Of a stretch of 64,000 bases of DNA, positions 23,878-35,463 are shown piece after piece. A program made the position numbers and the translations under genes. The first letter of the stretch is position 1. Each line of letters starts with the position of its first letter. The notes under the pieces are model-generated. The model was not told the origin of the DNA, made no database searches, and saw nothing but the letters and a program-made list of their open reading frames with translations. Source of the DNA: Sclerodactyla briareus (Eukaryota; Echinodermata; Holothuroidea; Dendrochirotida; Sclerodactylidae); assembly GCA_026419785.1 (NCBI GenBank), contig JAODTK010000411.1:364107-428106 (forward strand), in the 5' to 3' direction.

Positions 23878-24331
23878 AAAAACAGTTAAATACTTTTTTT
23901 TCGTCCCCATGCACAGTCACATTGAAAAGTGAAAAATGCTTTTTTCGCTATACAGTACCTCGCACACAAGAAAAATCCAGAACATAAATGAGATGGCTGA
24001 GATCCCAATATAATACTATATAATACTATAGCAAGCAGTTTCGATGCACATCAGGCGACCTCGGGGGTCATTTTCTGTGTTTTAAGGGGGATTTAATTTT
24101 AGACGTTCACTTATCGAACTTGCCAGAAAAAACCGGTCAAATGCAGTTGTTCGTCCTCACAATTACATTGAGAAGTGACAAATGCTTTTCTGTTAGATCG
24201 TATCACTCATACAAAACAAAACAACCCCAGAACATACGAGATGACCTGAGATCGCGATATAAATAAAGCTATAGTATAAGGTTTCGATGCACATTTTCGT
24301 GGGCTTTTAAGGGGAATTCTATACGTTTTAA
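23878..24331. repeat. Two-copy tandem duplication, ~250 bp period
   Basis: Units start near 23881 (AACAGTTAAATAC) and 24131 (AACCGGTCAAATGC). They share CACATTGAAAAGTGAAAAATGC / TACATTGAGAAGTGACAAATGC-type blocks, CCAGAACATA, a TATAATACTATA-like tract and GTTTCGATGCACAT. They are degenerate, so the duplication is old. Confidence 0.7.
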
Positions 24332-24633
24332 ACTAGCCATGTCTGACTAACCCTACCTGAGATTACATGGCATGTGTGTAAAAAATATTCACAGGAAACG
24401 TTCCCGTTCAAGGTGAATCAACTCATGAAAAAACATCGCACATTCTCCCGCCGCTAAATTATATTGACGTCGTCATAACATCAACAAGTTGCTTTGCGAA
24501 AAGTCGCTTTGTGAGGAAAGATGAGGCGTATTCCAGCTGCCCTATCTCTCCTCGACCAAGAAGGTAGGACAAAATATTCGTTATCATTTACTTGCAGATA
24601 ATGATTTGGCGATTTTACTCTTTTTTCTCACAG

Positions 24634-24775
24634 TATGTCCAGAATTCCTTTATACTCTGGCAAGGCGTTTGTACCGATTTTGGCGGCTGTTTGAACGGCG
24701 GTGTCTTGAGGGATGAAGCTGGAATAGAGATCTGCCACTGCCCCCCTTTTTTCGCCGGACATCGTTGCGAATGTG
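24634..24775 (+). CDS. Candidate Tie/TEK-like EGF exon 1
   Basis: Bounded by TTTTTTCTCACAG|TA (acceptor, phase 1) and GAATGTG|GTAGGT (donor, phase 1), the symmetric 1-1 phase typical of EGF modules. After an opening CPEFLYTLA the frame shifts by one base near 24661-24664. It then reads VCTDFGGCLNGGV, a short D-E-A-G loop, CHCPPFFAGHRCE. Cysteine order and the CPP-F-x-G-x-x-C ending match the first EGF repeat of Tie receptors. The interval is 142 nt; removing the one extra base gives 141 nt, a whole number of codons. Translation without the frameshift stops early, so this is either a decayed exon or a sequencing error. A generic multi-EGF protein is the main alternative. Confidence 0.6.
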
Positions 24776-25968
24776 GTAGGTTCACGTTTACACGAGTGTC
24801 ACGTGGATTTTCTCCTTTGATGTGGCGATCATTTGGACTCACCCTGTTCTCCTAGAATACCTTTCAGCTCTTCGATCCGAAACTTTGACCACTATGACCA
24901 TTCCTATGACCACTTGTATTGCGGTGGTTACTGAAAATATATGGGCGATTACAAGCTGCAAATCTCACGTGGATCAATTTATTAACCTTCTTCTCTTTTC
25001 TTTTTTCGTGAAAGGATTGCAACTGAAAACCAATGTCTGGTGACTTTCTATCTTGTGGTTCCAAATATGGCAGATGCCTATATGTGTCCTAAATTGAAGA
25101 TGAATTATGATGAAACGTGTAGTCCGTGGAATAGCCTTTGTAAAAAAAAATCAGTTTATTCAAATTCCTCAAGAGTCTGATAGACACGCGAACGTACACA
25201 CGCGCATGTACTAACGGACACCTTCATGAGTGCTTCTCATAGCTGGACCAACCAGCCAGCACCCATGAGTACCCCACCGTCGATTACCTTTTTTCACTAG
25301 CTCACAAGTTTCCGTAGCAACGTCATTTGGAGGCATAGCTGAACTTGACGCCCGCACTCGCTCGGGTGTGAAACACTTCCATGATCACGCGTACCGAGAG
25401 ATTTTTTTTTTTTTTTGGGGGGGGGTTTGCAGTCGGAACTCAAGGGAAGTGCGCCATCATGAATATCCTCTTCCTTCCTATTGGCAAATAAGTAGCCTAC
25501 AATTTATGGGAACCTAGAACACAAATGCGCTTTTTTTTGCAATCTTGCTGCTAAATAACAGCTGCAAAACCTCTACTGACCTGCGTTTTTTGTGTAAAAA
25601 ATCATTGATCACTTGGTCATGGATAGGGTTTTTCCTAAAGCCTCTTTCTGGCCCCCCGCCCCCTCCCCCGTCCGGGGTACGCCACCTGTCATTATGAAAA
25701 CGAGTTTTTGTTTTTCCGTTCGATTTGATTTGATCTGATTTGATTTGATTTGATTTGGAATAATCAAACAAAATCACGAATGTCAGACACTATCGAAAGA
25801 TCGTCGTCGATTGTGTCTTTTAAAGAATGTGAATTGGGCTATACATTATCATCTTCCGTCGTTTTCAGAGATGGGTAAATACAATACAAACACCCTGGAT
25901 TCTGATAGTTTCCACGCTACCTGCATGCCTTTTGTTCTAACAAGCAAGTCTGTCCGGTTCATATACAC
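24776..25968. other. No gene recognised; putative intron
   Basis: Contains a poly(T)-poly(G) junction at 25401-25427 and TGATT repeats at 25728-25757. A GGGGTACGCCACCTG phrase near 25674-25688 resembles the end of a hAT element, but no matching start was found. Confidence 0.4.
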
Positions 25969-28632
25969 CAGGTATGGGCAACCCTCTTTTTTTTTTATCT
26001 GGGGCCAAATAGCATTTCACCTCCAGCCTGCGGGCCAGAAAGCCGAAATGCTTAATGATCCCTTGATTTTCCCTCGATATACAAGTGTTTGTCCTACTGT
26101 TTTCGTTACCAACTTTCCCAGACTCTGGTCACCTCAAATGACAAGTACCTGCATCAAAGCATCATGTATTGTTCTCATCTTGGATTCATAGCTCACCCAC
26201 ACACGTCACAACATTCATACAGACGGTACAGAGTTCGCATACAATGCCAGGTATTCCTCCGAAATCAATGATAAGAAATCAAATGTTCATGTGTCGATGA
26301 TTTCAACTGTATATTACCTGTTTACTGTATTGACTTGATACTAAAAAACAAAAAGAATACATTGTGAAGCGTTGAGTGACATTATGCATCACTGGACGGT
26401 AGGTAGTTACCTGTTGGTCCTACTGATTGTCAATGAGAAGACTGTGCTTGCATCTTGCTCGCGAGTCCAGATATATTTGGACGAGTCGATGAAAACAGTC
26501 GACCGCTCTTGTTTTGTTGCAGGTGCTGGTCTGTCAGTCGCGTTCTGTGATCTGATTTGGTAACCTTTTCATTCTGGAGAAGAACCGTTCACATTTGTAT
26601 GTGCTTCCAACTAAAAGAACAGAGCGTCCACCCAAGTCTCTTAATTTTTGGGTAACTTCTCCTCTCTGTCACACTATCTTGTAGAAATGCAGCAAGTCGT
26701 TTTCCCCCGCAATGACTTTCCCGTTGGCATACCTCGTTCTGGATTTCATCAGATCATCTCCATTTGTAATACCGCAGTCGCTTGATATCGCGCGGTGATT
26801 GACTGCCGAACATAGTGTCACTGTAACTTCCTGCTGCCAAAAGGAAATCTTGAAACGGGCAATTGCAATTCGCAATTAGGTTTTGCAACCTCCTGTTTGT
26901 ACTGTTTTGTATAGCCGTATCCAAGGTCACTCACAGTGGTTAGAGTGGGGAATGTGTTGTGTTTCCTCTCCTGATCTGGCTCTTCCCATACCTCAGTTTA
27001 TTGGCAGAACTGACGATGTGTCCGAATAGCTCGTGCACGAACTGCCCCTCTCGCGTAACTGACTGTTCAGGTCGTTCATGTGGTTTGTTACATCTACCAG
27101 AAAAGCTAAGTCCCGCAATCCAGTTCGGATCACTAATCCTCCACGTGCTCCATATCTTCCAAGAAAATTCTGATCCTCTTCACGAAGATCAAAAAGAGCC
27201 CTTTAGCGCGGCCCCGACTAGCCAACGTACTTTCGCAATGGAATGGAGGTCTTCATACTCCGAATCAACTTCCTTCTTTCAAAAATTCTTTGAATTGTCT
27301 GTGTTTCAGAGCCCCTTTCCGAATTTTGTTGACGCATGCCACAACCACTGTCATTACATGGGCCATTTCACTGATTTGGCACAGAGATGCTCTTGGATGC
27401 ATGATGCGTGATTAAAATGTTACTTTTATCTGGAATCTCGCCCAAGAGAGCTACATATTTTCTGATACAGCCCATAGTCCTAGGAGTTCCACCACGCAGC
27501 GGCCCCTCATTCGCTACCCCGCAAGAATCCTCCACCTCAGGCCTATTTCTCAAACATCTTCAGGAGTTTCATTGAAAATGTCTTGGTCCTGTGGGTCTTG
27601 GTCTTCCATGGAATGCCATTCAATTCCTCTGTTACATTAAAGTTTGGTCTATGCCCCTGAAAAAAAATTGCAAGCTGAGCTGTGTCGCTTGCGTCGGTGG
27701 ATTCGTCCATTCCTAACGACAGGTGCACAAAATCCTTCGGCCTTTTCCTCGTATCTGCTGATCAATGTCATCATTCATTTCCTCAATTCTCCTAGCGATC
27801 GCCTTCGTGATACCTGACCTCGTTAACCTTTCTGATCAGACTGTGCTTCTTATCGAGCAGCCCCACCACGTCCACCAGACACTCCTTAACAAGTCCCCAT
27901 CGCTGAAGGGTTTCATCGTTTCGCAATTGGTCTGCGACAACGAAACGGGTTGGTTTTCTGTTATCTCGTTTGTTTGTGCCGTTGCTTCCCTAAGACATTT
28001 TCCTGTCACGCCACTTTCGCGTCAGTTTTTTCTACTTCATGTGCCTCGCTGCGTCGTCCAGATCCGCATATCTGGCATTATATCGCTCATATAATGTCGT
28101 TTAATATTGTATTCCTTTATGACTGACACGGTTTCATGGCACACCAAACAAAGTGGTACGTTTTTCAATGGCACAAAATATTGGGAGGTCCATTTCTCCT
28201 GGACAACCCGTTTCTCTGTGTCAACTTTTCTCTTTTTCGAACCATTGTGCCTTCATTTTACGGCGCTGCCGGCCTTCTGCATAACTTCGCTATCGCGGTC
28301 TCAGTTCCGCGAGACTAACTAGTTACTAGTAACCGTTTCCACATGTACGACATTAATTGTGTGATTTATTCACTTCAATTATTGATCCTCAAACTGGATT
28401 AGCGTAATAACGTATGCGTAATTTCGAATTCTGTGGAAACACAACTACATATTTGGTAGCCTGGAAATGGTTAGTGTGTAAGTTATTATCATTATAGAAG
28501 TTTTCGGGCCAAAGTTCCTCGTATATCAGCTCGCGGCCGGATACTCGTGTTCGCCGTCAACTCGTTCGCGGGCCAGAAAAAAATGATCTCGCGGCCGGAT
28601 TTGGCCCGCGGGCCGTAGGTTGCCCATGCCTG
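25969..28632 (-). mobile_element. hAT DNA transposon, 2.66 kb
   Basis: The left end CAGGTATGGGCAACC and the right end GGTTGCCCATGCCTG are inverted repeats of the CAG-type hAT terminus. Flanking 8-mers ATATACAC (25961-25968) and ATATACTA (28633-28640) agree at 6 of 8 bases, an eroded 8-bp target duplication. Just inside the ends are the GGGCCAAAT/GGCCCGCGGGCC motifs typical of this hAT group. A broken transposase occupies the minus strand. The element lies in what would be the intron between the two EGF exons. Confidence 0.88.
26360..28330 (-). pseudogene. GTF2IRD2-like hAT transposase, broken
   Basis: Minus-strand translation shows the domains of the hAT transposase that also gave rise to vertebrate GTF2IRD2, in order. 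First is a BED/C2H2-like finger near 28175-28085 (PLCLVCHETVSVIKEYNIKRH), then ARRIEEMNDDIDQQIR near 27810-27755. The first catalytic region is at 27715-27650 (MDESTDASDTAQLAIFF), then LCAKSVK near 27390-27370 and EVDSEYEDL...VRWL near 27285-27220. A segment near 27060-26985 contains GQFVHELFGHIVSS. The hAT dimerisation region near 26610-26500 reads CERFFSRMK then TRLTDQHLQ. Each block lies in a different frame and stops interrupt the gene, so it cannot make a full transposase. In life the enzyme binds the terminal repeats and cuts and pastes the element. Confidence 0.85.
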
Positions 28633-28640
28633 ATATACTA

Positions 28641-30348
28641 TCGAGCCATAGTATCGGCGATGGGTATTTTCACCACAGTGTGCCACTTTCTTCCTGACAA
28701 GGTCCACGTTGCCGGACACCGATACGTACGATTATGCAGCCTCAATGGTACCCCGGCAAAATGTCCCTGAATCCTGAACAATCCACCCCACGGACAAGGG
28801 GAGTCACCCAGTACTAGCACAGAGGTTTATGGGGATTGTAGTCCCGAGAAGGGGAAATAGGGTGGGGGGGAACTTGCAGTTAGTTCAATCTCCATCCACT
28901 AGCAGAGGACCTCATCGGTCTGCCTCAACTTTTCCAAGTAGTGCCCCTTATTTCAAGTTTCATGTTGTCAACGCAGTGGGATGGCCTAATACAATGAGAT
29001 TGAAAATCTTTGTACTCTGTACTGCATTATAAACCAAAGTATACATATCCCTAACTCATATTTCTCACCCAGAAGTAGACAGAAAAACTCTACTGAAAAA
29101 AGGGTAATGGAAAACGGCATTAATATCACCTTGTACCACAATGATACGCTCATCTTTCGACATATATTTGCACGTACAATTTTTTTTAGATCTCACCCCA
29201 TTAATGTTCTCCCCAGGCTTTGATCGAAACTGCCTAGTGGGTTTGGGGATAGGCTTCCGTGTGACTCCTTGTAGGCAGTTCTTCTTGTCATAAAAGTGCA
29301 TTACGGCATTTTATAACAGACTGTGCAACAGTTGGTTCCTGGATCCTTCTGTGCCCTGGTCAGCTTGGGCAAGCGGCCTTCGGGTCATATGAATTAGGTT
29401 TCCTTTAGCTTGTCCTGATCCTTTGTCTTGTATTTTTGTACGTTTGTATATATTTTGGATCATGGATCAATGAATAATGTAAAATGATAAAGGACAATGA
29501 TACTGCCATACCCTCAGAACATGACTCTTTTCCTTATAACATGTAATATAACATACTGGCTACGCCACTGGCTGGATGCTATACCTAGAGCAGAAATGGG
29601 ACGAATCGCACTTGTATCTTCAGGTTTAAAAATGCTGGTGACTTGCCATGATTGAGTGATTTGCTCTATTGAGTTTGTATAGTGACTTGTCTGAAATTAT
29701 TACCGTGCCCTAAAAATAAGGCTGCACCAAATAGCAAAGCGGCTGACTGTTGAGGCACTGGGGCCCAGAATTCGCTCAACACTGACCAAGACCATATTTT
29801 TTCATCGCCAGTAAGCATCAGCCTTCGACAAAAACCCACGAATTTCCACAAAATTACATCAGTAGACCCTGACATTTCAAATTCCCATAAACAACAGCAA
29901 CTAATCAGGACACGAACGCACAAACCTTGTCTTTATTATAGTAGGCTAATTTTCTCTGCAATAGCAGACAAATATTTGTGAAAGCCCAAAATATTAGTCT
30001 CATGTGTTGGTCTTGAAGCAAGATATCTCGCCATTCCTCTGATAAAGTCCACATTCTCTAATCAACACTTTTTTTTACTACAGTGACTATAGTTCCGCAT
30101 CGCTCTGTTTTTGGATTGGTAATGTATAATGCGCAATCCCCATAGTGGAGACATTTTCCAGTTCAGCGCATATGCGACACCCGACTACCAGTGATAACAA
30201 GTCACGTGGGGTATCGACCTGCAAGGAAATTCCTGTCGCATGACTGCGATTACTAATATTAACAAGCCACCGAACAGATGTTTCCATTTGGGTCACTGCC
30301 TTTTTATTCCTTGACGAAAGTCCAGGAATGCTCAGTGAGTCTGTGTGA

Positions 30349-30350
<2 letters not shown>
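28641..30350. other. No gene recognised
   Basis: An 85-codon minus frame (29666-29923) has no recognised motif. A GGCTACGCCACTGG phrase at 29559-29572 resembles a hAT end but lacks a partner and target duplication. Confidence 0.35.
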
Positions 30351-30386
<36 letters not shown>

Positions 30387-30393
30387 TGTGCGC

Positions 30394-30480
<87 letters not shown>

Positions 30481-30639
30481 TGTGTGTGTGGGTGTGTGGG
30501 TGTGGTGTGTTTGTGTGGTGTGTGTGTGGTTTGTGTGTGTGTGGGTGTGCGCGTGCGTGTGTGTGTGTGTGTTGTGTGTGTGTGTGTGTTTGTGTGTGTG
30601 TTTGTGTGTGTGTGTGTGTGGTGTGTGTAAGTGAGTGTG
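30351..30639. repeat. Long (GT)n microsatellite
   Basis: About 290 bp of GT repeats with TTTG and GG interruptions, the longest simple repeat in the window. All long frames across it (His-Thr or Cys-Val rich) are artefacts. It lies about 180 bp upstream of an R1 repeat array. Confidence 0.97.
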
Positions 30640-30816
30640 AGTGCATTCAATGCTTGGGGTGTTGATTTTGGCATAGCTGCTAACTGTGACCGGTACGCTC
30701 CCCTCCCCACGCGTACTCAGGGCTTATCGGAGCATCGTTCGTATCGCTGTATTGGGCGAGCCCACCGGCTGATAAGGTGCTGGGAGAGTGCCGCGACCCC
30801 CACGTGGTCGGCTGAA

Positions 30817-32760
30817 CCTGGCTTGTAAACACAATAACTCGACCCCATCTGGATGGATGAAGGTTCCCCATAGAGAGTACATGATCTTGATGTTTTGGCG
30901 TCAGGTCAAGAGTCATCTGAGGTCAAAAGCTTGCAAAAGTCTGAATAGCTTGTAAACACGATAAGTCCAGAATGTTTTGTCCTGCCAAGCCGAATTTGTA
31001 TGCAGTTTTTCTAATGGGGCGTACACTACCGCTATTTTTGGTAGTCAAATTGATTAAGAAAACCAAATTTTTTTAAGGGGGGGGGGGGATTGAGAAGTTG
31101 TGAAAAAAAATAATTTGGGCAATTTTTGGTTTGGATAGAGATCATACTCGGTAAGCAGCTTCCTCATGATGAGTACAAAAATATAATTGTTTTGGGATCA
31201 GGTCAAAAGGTTGTCTGAGGTCAACATAATCCAATGCCTGAAAATCCTTGTGTTCGCGATAACTTCATACATGCCGGTCCGATAAAGCTGAAGTTTTTTT
31301 TCGCAACTTTTATATGAAGAGTACATGGGCTCTATTTTTTGTGTGGCTGGAGGCCTTCCTTGGTAATTCGGCTTCATTCGAATCGAGCTCATACTTCGTA
31401 TTTGGTTTTTTCCCATATGAGTACATAATTCACTCTATATTTTTGAGTCACTCGAAGGTATCTGAGGATAAAGTCTGAAACCTTGTTAACACGATGAGTA
31501 AGAATGTTTGGTCTGATCAGGCTGTAATTTTATATAAGCTTTCTCATGAGAAGTCAAAAACCCTATTAATTTTAATGTAGACTAGGGGGTTCTTGGAAAA
31601 TAATGGAAAAAGTGTGATAATCAATATTTTTTTTGTGTGCCAAATTTTTGGCTTTTTAACACGGTAATCGCCCTCACCTGATGGTCCAAGACAGACTTGG
31701 ATGTGGGTTCCCCCTATTGTTTTACTTTGTAGCTGTTATTTCTGTGGTCATATCAAAGGTTACTTGAGGTCAACGAAGGTCAGAGTCTAAAATCCTTGTT
31801 CACACGAATGTCCGAATTCCAGGGCCCAATCATCAGAATCAATCTGCAGCTTTCTCTTGCTGGTTTAGTCTGGTATAGTCCAGCGGTCTCTCTAAGAGAT
31901 GATCAAAATGGGGAAAATTTCGATAGTTTGGTCATTTTGCTTATGGCACGATAACGCACCCTTCCTTAGATGGATCGAGCCTCATACATGGTATATGGGT
32001 TCCTCATAAATGAGTACTGATCCCCATCAATTCGGGTTAGTCAAAGTCATTTGGGGTCGACAGCGGCCGCGAGTCTAAAAACCTCGTTGACAAAATAACC
32101 AGGTCCGATCATTCCGATCAGGCTGGCATTTGACTCATAACTCTTTGATTTATCGCTCCTCTTGAAATCACAGACCCCTATTTAAATTTCTCTAAACCCG
32201 GGGGTCTGTTTGGTGAGAAATTGTAAAATTCAATTTTTTTTGGTCAATTTCGGCTACCTACCACAATAAACTCGCGGCCCCGCTTGGATTTGGATATATC
32301 TAGACATGGTATGCGGGTTGCCACAGGAGTACATGATCCTGTTGTTGTTGTTGTTGTTGTTTGCTGGTTAGCTGTTGCTTCATCAGGTCAAATGTTATTT
32401 TAAAGAGTCTGAAGACCTTTTTTAACACAGTAAGGTCAATGTTTCTGGTTCTGAATCCAGCTGAAATTTTGGGTATATAGTTGTCCACATGAGCAAATAA
32501 GAACTCTGCTGTTTTCGGTGTAGCCTTACTCCGGGGTTCGGTTTGAGTTTTTCTTTTCTTTTTAGTCTGGTCCAACATTGGTTTATTGGGTCGGGTCAAA
32601 GCTTAAGAGGAGTGGAAGTCTAAAAATTTAATTAAAACGAGGGCTTGGTCCAATTAATGGTAACTTGGTACGCAGCTTTTTTGAAGGAGGAGTATATGGG
32701 GAGTATATCCTCCAAAATGGGGAGTATATGAAGCCATTGTTGTAGAATAAACCCTGTTTT
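30817..32760 (+). repeat. Dispersed repeat family R1, array of degenerate units
   Basis: The array opens with GGCTTGTAAACACAATAACTC, then GACCCCATCTGGATGGATGA, and continues through many degenerate units. Each unit carries some of 'tcctcatgatgagtac', 'ttttggg-tcaggtca', 'tctgaggtcaa', 'gtctgaaa-cctt', 'aacacgat' and 'ctgatcaggctgaaatt'. The units are strongly diverged and interrupted by A/T and G runs (for example 31077-31089). A (TTG)n tract sits at 32341-32362. No protein domain was recognised. Confidence 0.7.
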
Positions 32761-33141
32761 CTGGGGGGGAGGGGTGAAAAAACTTATGAGAATGTTTCTA
32801 TTGGGACTAATTTTAGCTTTTGAACAAGTTCATTTACCTCGCAGCGATGGGTGGGTCTTAAACTTGGTTATGTGGCTTCGTCATAATAAATACATGAGTC
32901 GACGGTGGGTTTGGTTAGGACAAGGGAAATCACTACGCCTTCTGGCTTGGTTACGAGTCACCTCACGTGAGACAATCGAGAAAATTGCCCTATGTTTATT
33001 ACACGCCGTGGGCCGAAGGGGGGGGGGAGTATCCACCATCATCATCATGTATATAAAGGAAGCAGGTACATGCAAACTTATGTAGTTATTTTCTTTATTA
33101 TTATTATAGTTGTAAGAGATGGACTCCGTTCGAGGTCTCAG

Positions 33142-33286
33142 GTTTCTGTTGGCCGAAGAGATTCGAACCCGTTGTATGCGGGGACTTACCGGGAGGCAAT
33201 GGTCGCTGCCAAGGCTATCTGTTTTGCTTCGATGGCACTCGGGTGTAAGTGCGCTCATGGATGGCACGGGGATGCATGTGACAAAC
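33142..33286 (+). CDS. Candidate Tie/TEK-like EGF exon 2
   Basis: Bounded by GGTCTCAG|GT (acceptor, phase 1) and GACAAAC|GTAAGT (donor, phase 1). Translation gives FCWPKRFEPVVC, then GGNGRCQGYLFCFDGTR, then after a one-base frameshift near 33240 CKCAHGWHGDACDK. The cysteine spacing (C-x5-C, then C-x-C-x8-C with G-W-x-G) and the Y-x-F-C signature match the second EGF module of Tie receptors closely, and better than a generic EGF repeat. The 145 nt would be 144 without one extra base, again symmetric 1-1. The indel makes the present reading frame non-functional unless it is a sequencing error. The closest alternative is another large EGF protein. Confidence 0.65.
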
Positions 33287-33511
33287 GTAAGTAGTTAAAC
33301 GCAAAGTCCAGCCAAAAATATTTAAATGCAATATGATAGTGCATTGGAAATAGGGACAAATCAAATTTCTTGTAGTTCATAGCATGATCGGTTATAAAGT
33401 ACAAAAAAAATAAAAATTATTAAATTATCACTGCTAAGTGGCAATTTTGCCAAATGGCAAACATTGATGACGTCTATTTACCAATTTTGCAAGAGAAGAA
33501 ATATGTCTTAA
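33287..33511. other. No gene recognised; intron side of EGF exon 2
   Basis: Nothing recognised between the donor of the EGF exon and the TTAA-flanked element. Confidence 0.4.
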
Positions 33512-34083
33512 AGGACAACTGCGGGGAGTTATACAGGGGCTGGATAAAAACTGAACGCGTCAGTCCTGAAACCGGAAGTTAATAGGACTTCCGGTACAGA
33601 AGTTAGAGTCATTTGAAGTGGGTATTTGGGAAGCAGGTAGGGGCAAGATCAAAATGCATCCCATCATGCAATAATCAATGATGCTCATACTTCCACAACC
33701 CTGCAAACAATCTTGTTCTATATTATGAAACTTCAAAGATATTCACTTCGAAATGAATTTAGTCTATGGGAGAGATTACTGTAGTGGGTTGGTAGGTGTT
33801 GATGGTACTTGTGAGGAGAAAGACAACAGAGCTTCTGCTAAAGTGTTGACTTATTCACAAAATGAAACAATCAACATACATAACAGAATTTACTGTGTTT
33901 GTACGCCTGTTGTGACGTCATGCGTTATTGCGCAATGGTTCTCCCCAATTTCTCTGCTTAATGGCCCAAATTGAAAGCCCATAACTCCACAATCGTATTG
34001 AAATGGGGGGGTTTGGACCTATAAAGATACAGTTTTCATTCTCCACAATATAACCCCGGTTGTATCTAAGTCTGCAGTGTCCT
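33512..34083. mobile_element. TTAA-flanked non-autonomous DNA element
   Basis: Ends read AGGACAACTGC and, reverse-complemented, AGGACACTGC; similarity extends to about 22 bases including a shared ATAC. The tetranucleotide TTAA flanks both sides (33508-33511 and 34084-34087), as for piggyBac or Kolobok-type insertions. No transposase was recognised in the 572 bp, so it is a MITE or internally deleted copy. The superfamily is not decided between the TTAA-specific groups. Confidence 0.7.
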
Positions 34084-34810
34084 TTAACTTTCCCCTCATG
34101 ATTGGCTAGATATGACATCATTAAAAAGTTTCAAGTTTGCAAAAAATCACCAAATTATATGAAATTGGAGGGAGCATATTCTCAACCGAACATGCTCTAA
34201 ACCTGTAGAAGCAAAGTGATCTTGAATGTTTTTTTTTTTGAATGCTCTTTAAATTATCAAACACCAGGAAAAAGAGAGTATTGATTTGGTGGATTTTGCC
34301 TTTAAAACGTGATTCCTTGCAAAAAAAACGTGGAATAGGCCACCGGATTTACACGTTACTCGAAGCTCTGATAATTCGTAATAATACCAGGAGCCATGGG
34401 CATCCAGATCAATCTGAAGAAAGAAAGGAATCATAAATGTTTGACCCGTTTAACTTTGGGGCAAAACGAACCTTCCCTGGAAAATAGAAGAGTGGTATCT
34501 GTGGCGCTTGTAATTAAACTGCTGGTCTGATTCCCCCAGTAGGGGAAACGGACACTCAAAGGAAAATGGCGTATCGGGTAGTGAATTGACGAAATGAGTT
34601 TAGTCCGAGTCGATCGACTGTGATACTTTATCGAACCGGTGGCTGTTGTACTGGCAGGTGCGATGGGGAAGGGTCTGGGTCTCCACTTCTGGTTACGCTG
34701 TGATGCCGTGAAGTTTTGCATGGGTCACTGCATGGGGTTGTTTCGGGGTATTGCGATAGTCCGTCGCCCATTGTGAAAGTCACTGGGGGCATGATCTATG
34801 CTTTCCCCAG

Positions 34811-34935
34811 GTCCGAGAAAGTGGCGGATCCTGGTGCTCACTGCCTCGTTCTTTCGGGAGGACGTGAAATGGCGGCCCCGGGAGCAGGTCAGGATATGAT
34901 ACCACATGCTCGATATCATCTGAGCAAGTCGAGAA
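34811..34935 (+). CDS. Ig-region exon, paralogue C (degraded)
   Basis: The start is CTTTCCCCAG|G and the end GTCGAGAA|GTGAAT, aligning with the acceptor and donor of the exon at 43443-43572. Shared sequence includes GAGAAAGTG, GGATCCT, ACGTRAMATGG and the donor GTGARY, and the homology continues about 70 bp upstream of the acceptor. It encodes S-E-K-V-A-D-P-G-A and then L-V-L before the frame is lost relative to paralogue D. The upstream part is also open from 34716, so an intronless reading is possible. Base differences from paralogue D are numerous, so this is not a recent copy. Confidence 0.4.
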
Positions 34936-35331
34936 GTGAATGCGAGTTTTCTCGCTGGTGCCCATCCAGATCAATTCGTTCAGGGTTCCTTGATGAGCCT
35001 TATGGGATTTTGGGCAAGTAGAAATCATATCAAACAATTGTAACGTGAATGACGTTTCATCTAAATACATGCACTCCGAACCCTCGATCAATGATAGATA
35101 ATACTGACCATAATAATCCGCAATCTTGTAGTGAGTCCATTATGCATTCTCAACTAATTGCTCAACTCGATCCCTCAATATCACTTGATTGTAAATCACA
35201 GGATGGATATCCAGAGTCGGTGTGATGTCAGTGACCAAATATTGTAAATTATCCAACTCAGTCCGTCTTCGGCGTTAACAGACCGACGGATGGATGCATG
35301 GATAGATATATAGTTCAATGTATATCTGCAA

Positions 35332-35450
35332 TTTCCACAGCCTGTGCAAGGGAAGATGGGGAGTGAATGCGAACTGGAGTTGTCCGAATGGAATCTATGC
35401 GACCCTTTATCGGACCGAACGATTTTGGCGGTTTGTAATCTGGAAATTTG
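35332..35450 (+). CDS. EGF-like exon fragment (Tie-like, cysteines lost)
   Basis: Starts after TTTCCACAG. Translation reads LCKGRWGVNANWSCPNGIY then ATLYRTERFW. The frame C-x-G-x-W-G-x-N...W-S-C-P-N-G is the opening of the W-G type EGF repeats found in Tie and related receptors. Two expected cysteines are replaced (A in VNANW, L in ATLY), and a further VCNLE lies in another frame. No convincing donor was found before the TCC/TTC microsatellite starts at 35464. It is probably a decayed exon of a second Tie-like unit that begins with the 34.8 kb exon. Confidence 0.4.
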
Positions 35451-35463
35451 AAGACCGAGAGGA

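Noticed and set aside
30087-30710. A 207-codon minus frame and several plus frames over 100 codons
   Set aside because: They translate the GT/CA microsatellite as His-Thr or Cys-Val repeats, and several frames are open at once.
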